Assembly: GCF_001922575.1 (NCBI RefSeq)
Contig: NZ_MRCI01000001.1
Span: 806,001-870,000 of the forward strand
DNA length: 64,000 bases
Source: Neptunomonas phycophila
GTDB taxonomy: Bacteria; Pseudomonadota; Gammaproteobacteria; Pseudomonadales; Balneatricaceae
Direction of reading: 5' to 3'
The position numbers were made by a program, and so were the translations under genes. The notes below the pieces were generated by a model that saw only the letters and a program-made list of their open reading frames with translations, did no database searches and had not been told where the DNA came from. Of this stretch, positions 1 to 9,501 are shown one piece after another (positions within the stretch are counted from its first letter, which is position 1; each line of letters opens with the position of its first letter).

Positions 1-1629
1 AGATGCGGCTTTAAAGCGTTTCCACAATAATGAGGAATGGATAGGGTCGGTAGAGTCGAGAAGTTTCCATTGTTGCTGCAACTCCTTAATACGTTGTGAT
101 TTCTCAGGAGCAGGCATCGAATCTTGCGCAGCTAATTGCTCCATTTCTTCGCAGAGTTGCTCTTTTTTAGGCGTTACCGCGTAGCCTTGCCAATCTTTAA
201 GTTCTTGTAGCTGTGCTTGGAGTTGCCGTAAATGCTGTTCTTGAGCGGTGGACAACTTTTGTTGATTGGACTTAAAAGAGTCATTTAACTTTTTCACAAA
301 CTTATCCGCTTGTTTCGCCTCGCCGGCTTTTATGTACCGGTTCAGTTCATCCAGCTGTTGTTGAATAAGTTGTTGTGTGGCGGATTTCTGTTGTTGCTCT
401 TGGCGCAAGAGGTTTTCAACAGTGTTGAGAGTCTCGGTTAGCTGCGTTACGGGTTCTGGCTGGGCATCTTGCTCAGGCCAGTTTAACGTGCTCAAGGCTT
501 TTGTTAGTGCCGAGCGGAGCGCTTTTAAAGCACGGTTATCAAGTGCTGAAAGTTCTGAGGGTAGTAAAGCTGATACATACTCTTGTGCCTCACTAATCTT
601 CTGGTCGCGCATAGAAAGATGAGTAAAGTATTCATCTAATAAAAGCGATTGACGAGAGAATGTCGCTTTTTGCTCTTCATGAGTAGGGCTGATGTGGGGC
701 CAAGCTTGTTTGATATGAGCCCAATCGGACTCGCTAACCAATGCATGGTTGTCGTTAATTTGAGCAACGAGTAGTGTTTGTTGTTCGAGTAACTCTATAG
801 CTTTTTGCTGAGCTTGTTCTTGTCGCTCGACTTCGCGTTTTTGTGCCTCTAATGTCGCTTGATGCTCATCAATCCGTAGTTGGCTTTGTTGCAGGGCTTG
901 TGCAAAGGTCTCTTTAAGTGAGTCGATCGGCAAGCGGTCATCCAATTGCTCCCATGCGCTCAATAGTGACTCTTGCTTAGCTGGGTAAAGAGGAAACCAT
1001 TCGCCTTTACTCAATTGTTGCATCTGGCTGCAAATATCGTGAGCTAACTCGGTTTGCTGTTTAGTTAACCTTTCTTGTTCTTTAAGCGCATTTAGCTTGT
1101 CGCGCATAATTTTATGGATGGTTTTATCGCTTTGACGTGTCTCTTTAAGCAACGTTTCTATATCGGTGGGCGAGGTTATTTTTTCAGCGGCTTCTTTACG
1201 AAGCTGAATAGGGGCGTTGGATAAAACAATGCCGAGTAATTGTTGATGATTGGCTTGATGTAGATGGTCCTGCAGTAGAGCACCATGGCCGCTTGAGCAA
1301 ACGATTTGAAAAGCGCGTTCGTTATTTTGCCCATTGATGAGTCTCTCAAACGCGAATGTAGGGTTATTCGTTTGCCCTAGCTGATGAATGAGTTGTTGCT
1401 CGATAGCGGATAAATGAGCCTGTTCCTCGTTCAATAGATTAATAAGCTGATCGATATCCGTTATTTTTCCGGCGGCTAATAGCCGGACGTCAGCAGCGGG
1501 GTCTTGAGTGGCTAGCTGCGTTAGGATTTCTATGTGAGCTGGATTGTCTTCTCGTAATTTGCGCACTGCAGCCGCGCGAACACTAGGATCAGCATGTTGC
1601 CATTTAGGTCTAAAAAGCTTCGATAACAT
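1..1629 (-). CDS. DUF349 domain protein, 3' end outside window
   Basis: The minus strand is open from an ATG at 1629 (protein begins MLSKLFRPKWQHADPSVR) to the window edge, 543 codons with no stop, so the C-terminus is missing. The first ~100 residues look like HEAT-type helical repeats (ADPSVRAAAVRKLRED, then DPAADVRLLAA). The rest is very rich in Q, E, L and K and predicted coiled coil. Near the cut end the segment LCEEMEQLA followed by RIKELQQQWK resembles the helical DUF349 repeat. DUF349 proteins are widespread in proteobacteria and their role is poorly defined. It is divergent from nothing obvious: ychJ lies upstream on the same strand. Family call fairly sure; function unknown. Confidence 0.75.
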   Translation of the reverse strand, partial: MLSKLFRPKWQHADPSVRAAAVRKLREDNPAHIEILTQLATQDPAADVRLLAAGKITDIDQLINLLNEEQAHLSAIEQQLIHQLGQTNNPTFAFERLINGQNNERAFQIVCSSGHGALLQDHLHQANHQQLLGIVLSNAPIQLRKEAAEKITSPTDIETLLKETRQSDKTIHKIMRDKLNALKEQERLTKQQTELAHDICSQMQQLSKGEWFPLYPAKQESLLSAWEQLDDRLPIDSLKETFAQALQQSQLRIDEHQATLEAQKREVERQEQAQQKAIELLEQQTLLVAQINDNHALVSESDWAHIKQAWPHISPTHEEQKATFSRQSLLLDEYFTHLSMRDQKISEAQEYVSALLPSELSALDNRALKALRSALTKALSTLNWPEQDAQPEPVTQLTETLNTVENLLRQEQQQKSATQQLIQQQLDELNRYIKAGEAKQADKFVKKLNDSFKSNQQKLSTAQEQHLRQLQAQLQELKDWQGYAVTPKKEQLCEEMEQLAAQDSMPAPEKSQRIKELQQQWKLLDSTDPIHSSLLWKRFKAAS

Positions 1630-1736
1630 CAACGTTTACTTGTTCTACGAGCTGGCTGTCAATCATCCAGCAAAAGTGGGTGGGTTATTCTAGCGGGCTT
1701 GTCGTGCAATTTTAAGGCTTGACAGTTGCTTTTTGG

Positions 1737-2162
1737 CTACTCTTTATCAAATGATACGTCGCCATCGATGTAAAGCCATTGGTTATTCTCTTTATAAAAT
1801 CGCGAACGTTCGTGCAAAACACCGGCTTCGCCGTTCGCTATAAAATATGCATCAAACTCGACTTCGCCAGTCGAGTCTTTCGCTTGGCCTTGCTTGCATT
1901 GCCGAATGGTTAGGCCGCACCATTGTGTATTTTTAACTTGTTCGCTAATCACAGAGTGATCGTCAGCATGACGTTTGCTGGGCGCTGTCGTATCAATTAA
2001 ATAATCCACAGCACCTAAGGCAAAGGCCGTGTAACGGCTTCGCATTAACGCTTGAGCGGTAGGAGCTAATTGTGCGCCTTCTATGTAGGATTTACAGCAT
2101 TTATCAAAAAGTAATCCAGAACCGCAAGGGCAGTGTTGATCTGATGAAGGTGTTGTCAACAT
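1737..2162 (-). CDS. ychJ: YchJ family SEC-C motif protein
   Basis: A 141-residue cytosolic protein of the YchJ/UPF0225 family. The N-terminus carries the zinc-binding SEC-C signature (CPCGSG at about residues 11-16, then a CC pair near 22-23), followed by the family segment LMRSRYTAFALG. The C-terminal half has the NTF2-like pattern with RSRFYKENNQWLYIDG. Length fits the family (about 130-160). A GAGG motif sits about 10 nt before the ATG. It is divergently arranged with sbcB, sharing a ~110-nt gap. The biochemical role of YchJ is not established; metal binding is inferred from the cysteines. Confidence 0.9.
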   Translation of the reverse strand: MLTTPSSDQHCPCGSGLLFDKCCKSYIEGAQLAPTAQALMRSRYTAFALGAVDYLIDTTAPSKRHADDHSVISEQVKNTQWCGLTIRQCKQGQAKDSTGEVEFDAYFIANGEAGVLHERSRFYKENNQWLYIDGDVSFDKE

Positions 2163-2276
2163 GGCTGAAGATCCTCGCTTGTTGTTATCGTTATGCGCAG
2201 AAGGTGTTCACCAAAGGTCAAGGCTTTAAGAGCGCGTCTGTTATCCGTATTATAGCCTGTTCAACTTAGCTTTTTC

Positions 2277-3746
2277 ATGGAATATCCTTATATGACTCCA
2301 CCGCTAACTTTTTTCTGGCATGACTATGAAACCTTTGGGGCTGATCCAAAGCGTGACCGTCCCGTACAGTTTGCTGGTGTGCGTACTGATGCTGACTTTA
2401 ACATTATCGAAGAGCCAGTCATGCTTTATTGCAAGCCGGCTGATGACGTACTGCCTAATCCAGATGCTTGTCTTATTACTGGTATTACACCTCAGCATGC
2501 GATGAGAGAAGGTGTCTGCGAGGCAGAGTTTATTAAGGTTATCCATGATGAGTTAGCGCGCCCAGGCACTTGTGGTGTGGGGTACAACAGTATTCGATTT
2601 GATGACGAAGTAACACGCTACACGCTGTATCGTAACTTTTATGATCCTTATGCGCGGGAATGGCAAAATAATTGTTCGCGATGGGACATTATCGATATGT
2701 TGCGCCTAACCAGAGCATTACGTCCCGAAGGTATTGTGTGGCCTACTTATGAAGATGGCTCGCCTAGTTTGCGCTTAGAGGATTTAACAAAAGCAAACAA
2801 TATAGATCATGGCCATGCACATGATGCTTTATCGGATGTGTATGCCACCATAGCGATGGCAAAGTTAGTAAAGGAAAAACAGCCCAAATTATATGAGTAC
2901 GTCATAAATAATCGAACTAAGGCGGCGGCACAGCGCCTTTTGGATGTGACGACCATGAAGCCGGTTTTACATGTCTCATCTCGTTATCCAGCAGAGTTGG
3001 GCAATCTTGCCGTTGTTGCTCCTTTAGCGAACCATCCGGTTAACCGAAACAGCACATTGGTGTGGGATTTACGTGTGGATCCAACCCCTTTGTTTGATTT
3101 GCCTGTGGATGAAATCAAACGTTTGATGTACTTACCCGCCGATCAGCGACGTGAAAACGACCCTAAAATAGCGCTAAAGCAGGTGCATGCTAATAAAAGC
3201 CCAATTTTAGCGCCCGCCGGTATGTTGAATACAGAAGAAGCGGCTCGGTTTCAGATTAATGGGGATCAGTGTCGAGCACATTTAACCATGCTGAGAGGTT
3301 TTACTGATCTAAAATCTAAACTGGCCGATATCATGACTGATGATGCAATGGAGTCGGATGGTGATCCTGACCATATGCTGTATGGGTCAGACTTTTTCAA
3401 AGAAGCCGATAAGCAAGCGATGGTTCAGATTCGCGAAGCACACCCTGAGGAATTAGCCGACCTATCCTTAGCATTTCAAGATCCACGTTTAGAAGAAATG
3501 CTATTTCGTTACCGTGCGCGAAATTACCCGTATACCCTCAGTAGTGATGAGCAGGTGCAATGGGAGCAGTACCGTACCGATAAACTTATGAAATCTGATA
3601 AGCGTAATTTGATGACCATGAAGGCATTTTATGAGCGTTTAAATACATTGTATGGATCGCCCGAATTGGATCAAAACCAGCGTGAGTTGCTAGAGGAACT
3701 GGCCATTTACGCTGAATCGATTATCCCTATGGATGACACGTATTAA
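2277..3746 (+). CDS. sbcB: Exodeoxyribonuclease I
   Basis: Exonuclease I degrades single-stranded DNA 3' to 5' and acts in recombination and mismatch repair. The 489-residue protein matches the E. coli enzyme along its length: HDYETFG (DEDDh exonuclease motif I), TGITPQ, GYNSIRFDDEVTR, NFYDPYA, and HAHDALSDVYATIAMAKLVK, which supplies the catalytic His/Asp of motif III. The C-terminal SH3-like and helical domains are present (FRYRARNYPYTL). The annotated ATG has no clear Shine-Dalgarno; a second in-frame ATG five codons downstream at 2292 is an alternative start. It is divergent from ychJ. Confidence 0.97.
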   Translation: MEYPYMTPPLTFFWHDYETFGADPKRDRPVQFAGVRTDADFNIIEEPVMLYCKPADDVLPNPDACLITGITPQHAMREGVCEAEFIKVIHDELARPGTCGVGYNSIRFDDEVTRYTLYRNFYDPYAREWQNNCSRWDIIDMLRLTRALRPEGIVWPTYEDGSPSLRLEDLTKANNIDHGHAHDALSDVYATIAMAKLVKEKQPKLYEYVINNRTKAAAQRLLDVTTMKPVLHVSSRYPAELGNLAVVAPLANHPVNRNSTLVWDLRVDPTPLFDLPVDEIKRLMYLPADQRRENDPKIALKQVHANKSPILAPAGMLNTEEAARFQINGDQCRAHLTMLRGFTDLKSKLADIMTDDAMESDGDPDHMLYGSDFFKEADKQAMVQIREAHPEELADLSLAFQDPRLEEMLFRYRARNYPYTLSSDEQVQWEQYRTDKLMKSDKRNLMTMKAFYERLNTLYGSPELDQNQRELLEELAIYAESIIPMDDTY

Positions 3747-3801
3747 GTTAGCATTGCTAGCTTAATGCTCAGTAACCAGTAACCAATTAAGGAGCAGGGT
3801 A

Positions 3802-4287
3802 ATGCAAAAGAATACTTTGCGCTGTCAAATTGTCGGGGCTAAGGGCGCTCGTTGGTTACTCGTTGTGTGCTCATTATTTAGTGGTTTGGCGGCAGCCGTT
3901 GACGAGCCTATGCCGTACACTCTAGTTTACCCAAACGGTTATGCTGAAGGGACGGACAACGGCGCGACAGCCTATGCCAGTAAGCGCAGAGGAGACTTCG
4001 ATAGGGAGCCAATGACTGTGATTCAGCCAATAGATAAGCCTTCTGATTTACCGCCACCGACAATCATAGCGCCATCGTCTTCGCCAGCGGTATTTGAGTT
4101 TAAAGCCGGGAAGGTAGCTAGCAAATCAGATCTCACTGGCGAAGATGCGGTATTTCAGCGTATCTATGACGACCAGGAGGCTGATCGTTGTGTGCTTAAT
4201 CGACAAGCGTGTGAACAAGAAGAACAGGAGAAGAAGCAAAATCGTCAGTTTATTTCTTCTGGCGATCTAGCTCCGGCTCCTCGCTAA
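3802..4287 (+). CDS. Small secreted protein of unknown function
   Basis: A 161-residue protein I do not recognise. The start is supported by AGGAG seven nucleotides before the ATG. Residues 1-33 form a signal peptide: basic n-region, hydrophobic WLLVVCSLFSGLAAA, and a likely cleavage before VDEP, so it should be exported to the periplasm. The mature part is polar and proline-rich (PSDLPPPTIIAPSSSPAVFEF), probably largely disordered, with two cysteines near the end and a charged EQEEQEKKQNRQF tail. It follows sbcB by 55 nt in the same direction and may be co-transcribed. The M16 protease gene converges on it. Confidence 0.75.
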   Translation: MQKNTLRCQIVGAKGARWLLVVCSLFSGLAAAVDEPMPYTLVYPNGYAEGTDNGATAYASKRRGDFDREPMTVIQPIDKPSDLPPPTIIAPSSSPAVFEFKAGKVASKSDLTGEDAVFQRIYDDQEADRCVLNRQACEQEEQEKKQNRQFISSGDLAPAPR

Positions 4288-4342
4288 TCAGGTTTTTACC
4301 CTTTCCAATACAGTTGGTATTTCGTGTAACCCCTTACTCCAG

Positions 4343-7153
4343 TTATAAGTCTGGATCAGTAGACAGTGTCTGCAGTACGAGACGGCGCGTAATCATTTCC
4401 TCATAAATGCTTTTTAATTCTGGAGCCGTTAGGGCTGATATGTAAGCCGATAACCGTTCTCTTTTATCAAAGCTTAATGCTTGATTATCAATATCACGCC
4501 AAAAACGATTAGTACTGTCGGATAGCTGACGGTCTTGGTCGTTGATGCGGGCGAGTACGCTGGCTTTGAATCGATTTAGCGTTGTCTCATCTAACTCACT
4601 AAGTTGCTGAGTGAATGCCTGCATAAAGGCATCCATACGCTCTTTGATGACTTGGATATCCGTCGAAGGGGACTGTACTACCAGTGCCATACCAGGCTGT
4701 TTACGGATTGTCATAGGCGATGCAAAAACGATATAACCTAACTGCTGTTCGGTTCTTAGCTGAGAGTAAAAAGGCGCTGAGAAAATCTCGTTAATTAGCG
4801 TGACGGCCGCCGCTTCTTTTTCTGTCGCGTTGGCGGTTTGTAAATACTGCACAACGGCATGGTCTTTGTGTTTAACCGGTACTGCTTGGGTAAATTGTTC
4901 TTCGCTTTTGATTTTCACAATGGAAGTATCGGGCGCTACTTCTCCTAATGAAACAGGCGAAAGCTGCGTTTCAATGGTGCGGGTAAGGTTTAGAGCCTGT
5001 GGAGCAAGCAAATTGCCGTTAGCTAGGACACGCACCTCAACCGATTGATAAAAGCGATCAATGAGCGCTGAGAGCTTTTCAAGTGTATACGACTGAGCCG
5101 CGACGGTTTGTTCATGTAGGTTCGGGTCGTGTAATAAGAAATCATAGCCGGCAGAAAATAATTGGTTATAGGGTGTTTCTTTGTCGGCATTGCTCAAGCT
5201 TTGTAGAAGGTCTTGTTTAACGCGGTTAAAGCGTTCGCTTGATAATTCTGGATGGCGTAAAGCACTAACGACAGGCGTGAGTAAACGGCCGATTTGTTGG
5301 TCATAGCCTGAGATGCGAACACTAATTCCGCGAGCATGGGAATATATTTGGGTTGATAACCCAGCCATCTGAGCATCGTAAAGCAGCTTATTGAGTTGCT
5401 CGTTAATCAAGTCCGTATAGAGGTGAAGGCCGACGGAGGCGTCAGCACCTTCGCGTGCTACAGGTGATAGCAAGGTAAACCAAACGTCAGCTTTAGGAAC
5501 GTTGAATTGAGTATTGTGTAAGTGCCACAAAGCTAACCCAGGGACACCGGTGTCAAGCTGAGTTGGGACTAACTGAGTTTGTGTTGATTCGTTTGTGCCG
5601 CCCTTCAACGAAAGATCAGTCGCTATGAAAGGGTTGGTATGACGAACAAAAAGTTCAGGGTTAGTCGGTGCCTTGCTCCAAGTGGCGAGTTGTTCACTGG
5701 TTAATGGGATGGCTTGATAAGGCGTATTGTAATATGGTGCTTTTTGATCGCTGTTTAAGCTATTGGCTTGTAGTGCCAAAACCATGTTTTCTGGCGTTAT
5801 TTGGGTTATGTAGCGTTTAATTACATCTGAGTCGTATCGGTCGAGCCGATAGGGCGCGACTAATAAATCTTCTATCGGGTAGGTCTGATCCGCCATACGT
5901 TGGGAGAGTTGCGTAACATAATGTACTGGTTCTCTTTCATCTAAAAACTGAAATGCTTGCTGGCTCAGGAGTTTTTCTTCATTAAAAAGAGCTTGGCTGA
6001 TGCCTTGTGTCTTTAATGATGCAATGTAGCTAAAAAATAGGCTGACGATTTCGTCTTTGTGATTGAAGCCTTCGGGTGTTAAGCCAATATAGACGCTAAA
6101 GGCTGATTCATTATCAAAAGATTGCCCCGGAGAAGCCCCAAGGCTATTTGCCCACCCTTTGGACTTTAATAACGCAAGAAGGCTGCCGTCTCCTTCATAG
6201 CCAACCATGCTGCTGATAAGGCTAAGCGGTTTTGTCTCCCAATAGTCGCGGTCACTGGGCATGGGGAAACTCAGACTTAAACCATAATCATCCTTTAACG
6301 TTTGGATGTTAATCTGGATGGGTAAATCACTTGGGTCATACAAAGGCGTATTAATAGTAAATTCTGGGGTCAATTTGTTAGGTATTGCACTGAAATATTG
6401 TTGGGCAAGTTCGGCTAGTTGATCCAGTGATTGCTTGCCCAATATCGCAAGTTTCATTTGGTTAGCGCTGTAGTATTGGTTATAAAAAGCGACAACATCT
6501 TTACGCAGTTGGCCGTTCTCATTATCTAATGTCTCTAAATTTCCAACAGAGAAGCGGCTGGCAGGGTGCTCTGGATTCATTATTTGTTGCGTAGCTGCAT
6601 AAACTCGACGGTTATCATCACGGATTTTTGCGCGATATTCTGAGTGAACGGCATTACGTTCGCGCTGGGTATATTCTTCGGAAAAAAGTGGATGTATAAA
6701 AAACTGTGAAAAACGATCCAGAGCTGGCGCTAGGTCGTTCGCATTGATATCAAAAAAATAATTGGTGTTTTCGAGTGCAGTAAAGGCATTGTGAGCCCCC
6801 CCATGAGATTGTATAAAAGCCTGATACTCGCCGGCTTTGGGGTATTTCTCGGTACCTAAAAACAGCATGTGCTCTAAAAAGTGCGCTAAGCCTTCACGGC
6901 CTTTTGGGTTAGCGGCCGAGCCTATATTAACATCCATTGATACAGCGGCCTTGCTGGTGGCCGGGTCAGATATTAGCAGCACCTCAAGTTGATTAGGCAG
7001 AGTAAGGACTTGATAGGCCCGGCTATCATTGGGACTTTTTATGAGGTTAGCAGCTGCCTGACTGGGTAGGGAGATAAATAGAGACAGGGCTACGACGGCA
7101 ATCGTGTAGATTACTCCTAATGGCTGTTTTATGCGTGCACATCTGGCTAACAT
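4343..7153 (-). CDS. Pitrilysin-like M16 zinc metalloprotease
   Basis: A 936-residue insulinase-family protease, about the size of E. coli protease III (Ptr). A signal peptide (hydrophobic TIAVVALSLFISLPSQAAA, cleaved near residue 34) places it in the periplasm. The inverted zinc motif HFLEH is at residues 91-95, and the third ligand lies in AVHSEYR about 75 residues later. Four M16-type domains appear to be present, with the C-terminal segment RTEQQLGYIVFASP typical of pitrilysins. I chose the ATG at 7153 because AAGGA lies seven bases upstream; the longer open frame to 7198 would put a hydrophobic stretch before a normal signal peptide. Likely degrades small peptides. It is a single gene, divergent from the DUF6394 gene. 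Confidence 0.93.
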   Translation of the reverse strand: MLARCARIKQPLGVIYTIAVVALSLFISLPSQAAANLIKSPNDSRAYQVLTLPNQLEVLLISDPATSKAAVSMDVNIGSAANPKGREGLAHFLEHMLFLGTEKYPKAGEYQAFIQSHGGAHNAFTALENTNYFFDINANDLAPALDRFSQFFIHPLFSEEYTQRERNAVHSEYRAKIRDDNRRVYAATQQIMNPEHPASRFSVGNLETLDNENGQLRKDVVAFYNQYYSANQMKLAILGKQSLDQLAELAQQYFSAIPNKLTPEFTINTPLYDPSDLPIQINIQTLKDDYGLSLSFPMPSDRDYWETKPLSLISSMVGYEGDGSLLALLKSKGWANSLGASPGQSFDNESAFSVYIGLTPEGFNHKDEIVSLFFSYIASLKTQGISQALFNEEKLLSQQAFQFLDEREPVHYVTQLSQRMADQTYPIEDLLVAPYRLDRYDSDVIKRYITQITPENMVLALQANSLNSDQKAPYYNTPYQAIPLTSEQLATWSKAPTNPELFVRHTNPFIATDLSLKGGTNESTQTQLVPTQLDTGVPGLALWHLHNTQFNVPKADVWFTLLSPVAREGADASVGLHLYTDLINEQLNKLLYDAQMAGLSTQIYSHARGISVRISGYDQQIGRLLTPVVSALRHPELSSERFNRVKQDLLQSLSNADKETPYNQLFSAGYDFLLHDPNLHEQTVAAQSYTLEKLSALIDRFYQSVEVRVLANGNLLAPQALNLTRTIETQLSPVSLGEVAPDTSIVKIKSEEQFTQAVPVKHKDHAVVQYLQTANATEKEAAAVTLINEIFSAPFYSQLRTEQQLGYIVFASPMTIRKQPGMALVVQSPSTDIQVIKERMDAFMQAFTQQLSELDETTLNRFKASVLARINDQDRQLSDSTNRFWRDIDNQALSFDKRERLSAYISALTAPELKSIYEEMITRRLVLQTLSTDPDL

Positions 7154-7391
7154 CGCTACTTCCTTAAGAAAAAGTCTTAAAAAGACAATGAAAATCAATT
7201 TACTAACTTAGTTGGTCATTGAGCGGATAGACAGTATCCTATTTAGCTGGTTCCGTGAATACAGTAACCCTGTACATATACAGATATGTGACTCGCGCTG
7301 GTTAAATGCGGTTGTTCTTCTGGTTAAACGCCTTAGAATGAAGAATTGGTGTTCACTTGGGATAAGTGGCAAACAGACAAAGGATGAATTG

Positions 7392-7772
7392 ATGAATCGC
7401 GAGAAAGTGATCTTTGCTTTTTTTATAGTATTAGCGCTAACCATTAACTTTGGTTTTTTTATCGGTGATATCGATGACCCTATTCATCACAATGAGTTCG
7501 AGTTGTTTGCCGCTTTAGTCGTCAGTTTGATTTGTACCGTACTCAAGTTTGGTGATCGCACTCACTTAGGAGCACTGATGTTGGCGACCAGTTTGGTGGC
7601 CGATTTGCAGCTTATTATTGCGGCTTTCCTATGGGGCTTTGCTGAGCAAATTAGCGGAGGGCTCACTCCTCATATGATGTCCAGTATTGTGTCATTGTCG
7701 GGTGGGGCCGTCTTGGCCAATGTGGTATCGGTTGTATTACTAGTGGTTGAGACGGTAGTGGTACGTCGCTAG
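7392..7772 (+). CDS. DUF6394 family membrane protein
   Basis: A 126-residue integral membrane protein with about four hydrophobic segments (VIFAFFIVLALTINFGFF, ELFAALVVSLICTVL, GALMLATSLVADLQLIIAAF and a C-terminal helix). The ATG at 7392 is preceded by AAAGGA at good spacing; the open frame runs further upstream but that part reads as non-coding. I recognise the sequence as resembling DUF6394, which has no known function. It ends three nucleotides before the potassium-channel gene, so the two are probably translated together, and a role as partner of that channel is a reasonable inference only. Confidence 0.8.
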   Translation: MNREKVIFAFFIVLALTINFGFFIGDIDDPIHHNEFELFAALVVSLICTVLKFGDRTHLGALMLATSLVADLQLIIAAFLWGFAEQISGGLTPHMMSSIVSLSGGAVLANVVSVVLLVVETVVVRR

Positions 7773-7775
7773 TCC

Positions 7776-9470
7776 ATGAATAATATTATTTATTTGGTAC
7801 TACGCCGGTTACGAATGCCGCTCATCACATTGATTGTGATTTATGCAATTTCTGTGTTGGGCTTTGTGCTTATTCCGGGCCAAGATGATGAGGGCAACCC
7901 GTGGCGCATGGGATTTTTTCATGCCGTTTATTTTGTTTCCTTCATGGGGTCCACAATAGGCTTTGGTGAGATCCCTTATCCGTTTACTGATGCGCAACGC
8001 ATGTGGGCGCTTATTATGATTTATGCCACGGTTATCTCGTGGCTATATAGCATCGGTTCCATGCTGGCGCTTTTGCAAGAGCCAGGTTTTGGTCGCATGC
8101 TGCGCCGCCGGTCGTTCACTAATGAAGTGTTTTCTATTACAGAGCCTTTCTATCTTGTGTGTGGCTATGGCGTGACCGGAAAAATAGTGGTCGAAAAATT
8201 AGCACTGCGGGATATCAGAACCGTCGTCATTGATGTGGACCAAGACTGCATCGATGAGCTCGATATGTGTGGTTTACCTTTAAGGGTTCCCGGCTTGTGT
8301 GCTGATGCGGCGTTACCTGACATTTTAGATGATGCTGGTGTACAGCGTGATAACTGCATAGGAGTGTTGGCTTTAACTGACGATGACAACGCTAACCTTT
8401 CAATTTCTATCGCTAGTAAATTGCTCAAACCTAATCGTCTCGTCATTAGCCGAACGGAGTCTGATGTTACAACGGGCAATTTATTGTCATTCGGCACTGA
8501 TATCGTGATTGATCCTTTTGTTACTTACGCTCGTTATTTGTCGATGGCAATAAACGCCCGATACAAGCACTTGGTATACGATTGGCTAATCAACCCCACA
8601 CACCGGCCTCTGTCCAGTGCTAATCAAAAAATCGTTGGCCGTTGGATTATTTGTGGCTTTGGCCGCTTTGGACGACAATTATATAAGGCGTTTCGTGATT
8701 GTGGCGTTACGGTAACCATCATCGACTCAGACCCTATCAATGTTAACAAAACACAACAGCAAGTATGGGGTGTGGGTACAGAAGCTCATACGTTAAAAGA
8801 AGCGGGTGTTGAGGAAGCCGTAGGAATTATTGCAGGTACCAATAATGATGCGGACAATTTATCGATCATCATGACGGCACGGGAATTAAACCCTAAATTA
8901 ATTACAGTGGTTCGCCAAAATTTAGACGCCAATCACCTGATATTTTCTAACTCTAAAGCAAACTTCATTATGGAATCGGGTGGAATCATTGCTAATCAGA
9001 TTCTTGCCCAAATAAAAACGCCGTTATTGGCAAAGTTTATTCAATCAATGAATGCTTATAACGATATTTGGGCACATGAGTTACTTAACCGCATGAGCCG
9101 TGTAGTTGGGGATCAAGAAGTCGATAGCTGGGCCTTTACGGTAAATGAAGAACAAACGCCGGCTTTAATGATGGCGTTGAATGAAGGGAAATCATTAAAG
9201 CTTAATGTTTTCATGAAAGATCCAAGAGAACGCAAACGTATGTTGAATGTCTTTCCGTTACTCTTGTACCGTCGTGGCGAGGTGTATATGCTACCCGGCG
9301 AGTTAGATAAGCTCATGGCCGGTGATCAAATTCTGCTGTGTGGTCTAACGACGAGTTTTAGCCAAATTGAATGGACTATTAATAATTATAATGTGCTGTA
9401 CTACGTTTTAACCGGAGAAGACAGGAGCCGTACCTTGCTATCGCGCTGGTTTCGGGAAAAGCCTGAATAA
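7776..9470 (+). CDS. Potassium channel with two RCK/TrkA-N domains
   Basis: A 564-residue inner-membrane ion channel. Residues ~10-95 form a two-helix pore unit: a first membrane helix (PLITLIVIYAISVLGFVLI), a pore loop with selectivity-filter-like STIGFGEIPY, and a second helix (MWALIMIYATVISWLYSIG). Two cytoplasmic Rossmann RCK (TrkA-N) domains follow, with nucleotide-binding GYGVTG near residue 130 and GFGRFG near 292. Two RCK domains per chain would let a tetramer build a full gating ring. The filter reads TIGFG rather than TVGYG, so K+ selectivity is likely but not certain. It is tightly coupled to the preceding DUF6394 gene and followed by the EamA gene after 31 nt. Confidence 0.9.
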   Translation: MNNIIYLVLRRLRMPLITLIVIYAISVLGFVLIPGQDDEGNPWRMGFFHAVYFVSFMGSTIGFGEIPYPFTDAQRMWALIMIYATVISWLYSIGSMLALLQEPGFGRMLRRRSFTNEVFSITEPFYLVCGYGVTGKIVVEKLALRDIRTVVIDVDQDCIDELDMCGLPLRVPGLCADAALPDILDDAGVQRDNCIGVLALTDDDNANLSISIASKLLKPNRLVISRTESDVTTGNLLSFGTDIVIDPFVTYARYLSMAINARYKHLVYDWLINPTHRPLSSANQKIVGRWIICGFGRFGRQLYKAFRDCGVTVTIIDSDPINVNKTQQQVWGVGTEAHTLKEAGVEEAVGIIAGTNNDADNLSIIMTARELNPKLITVVRQNLDANHLIFSNSKANFIMESGGIIANQILAQIKTPLLAKFIQSMNAYNDIWAHELLNRMSRVVGDQEVDSWAFTVNEEQTPALMMALNEGKSLKLNVFMKDPRERKRMLNVFPLLLYRRGEVYMLPGELDKLMAGDQILLCGLTTSFSQIEWTINNYNVLYYVLTGEDRSRTLLSRWFREKPE

Positions 9471-9501
9471 TAAAAAACGGTAACGTCGCTAGGGATCCCT
9501 C

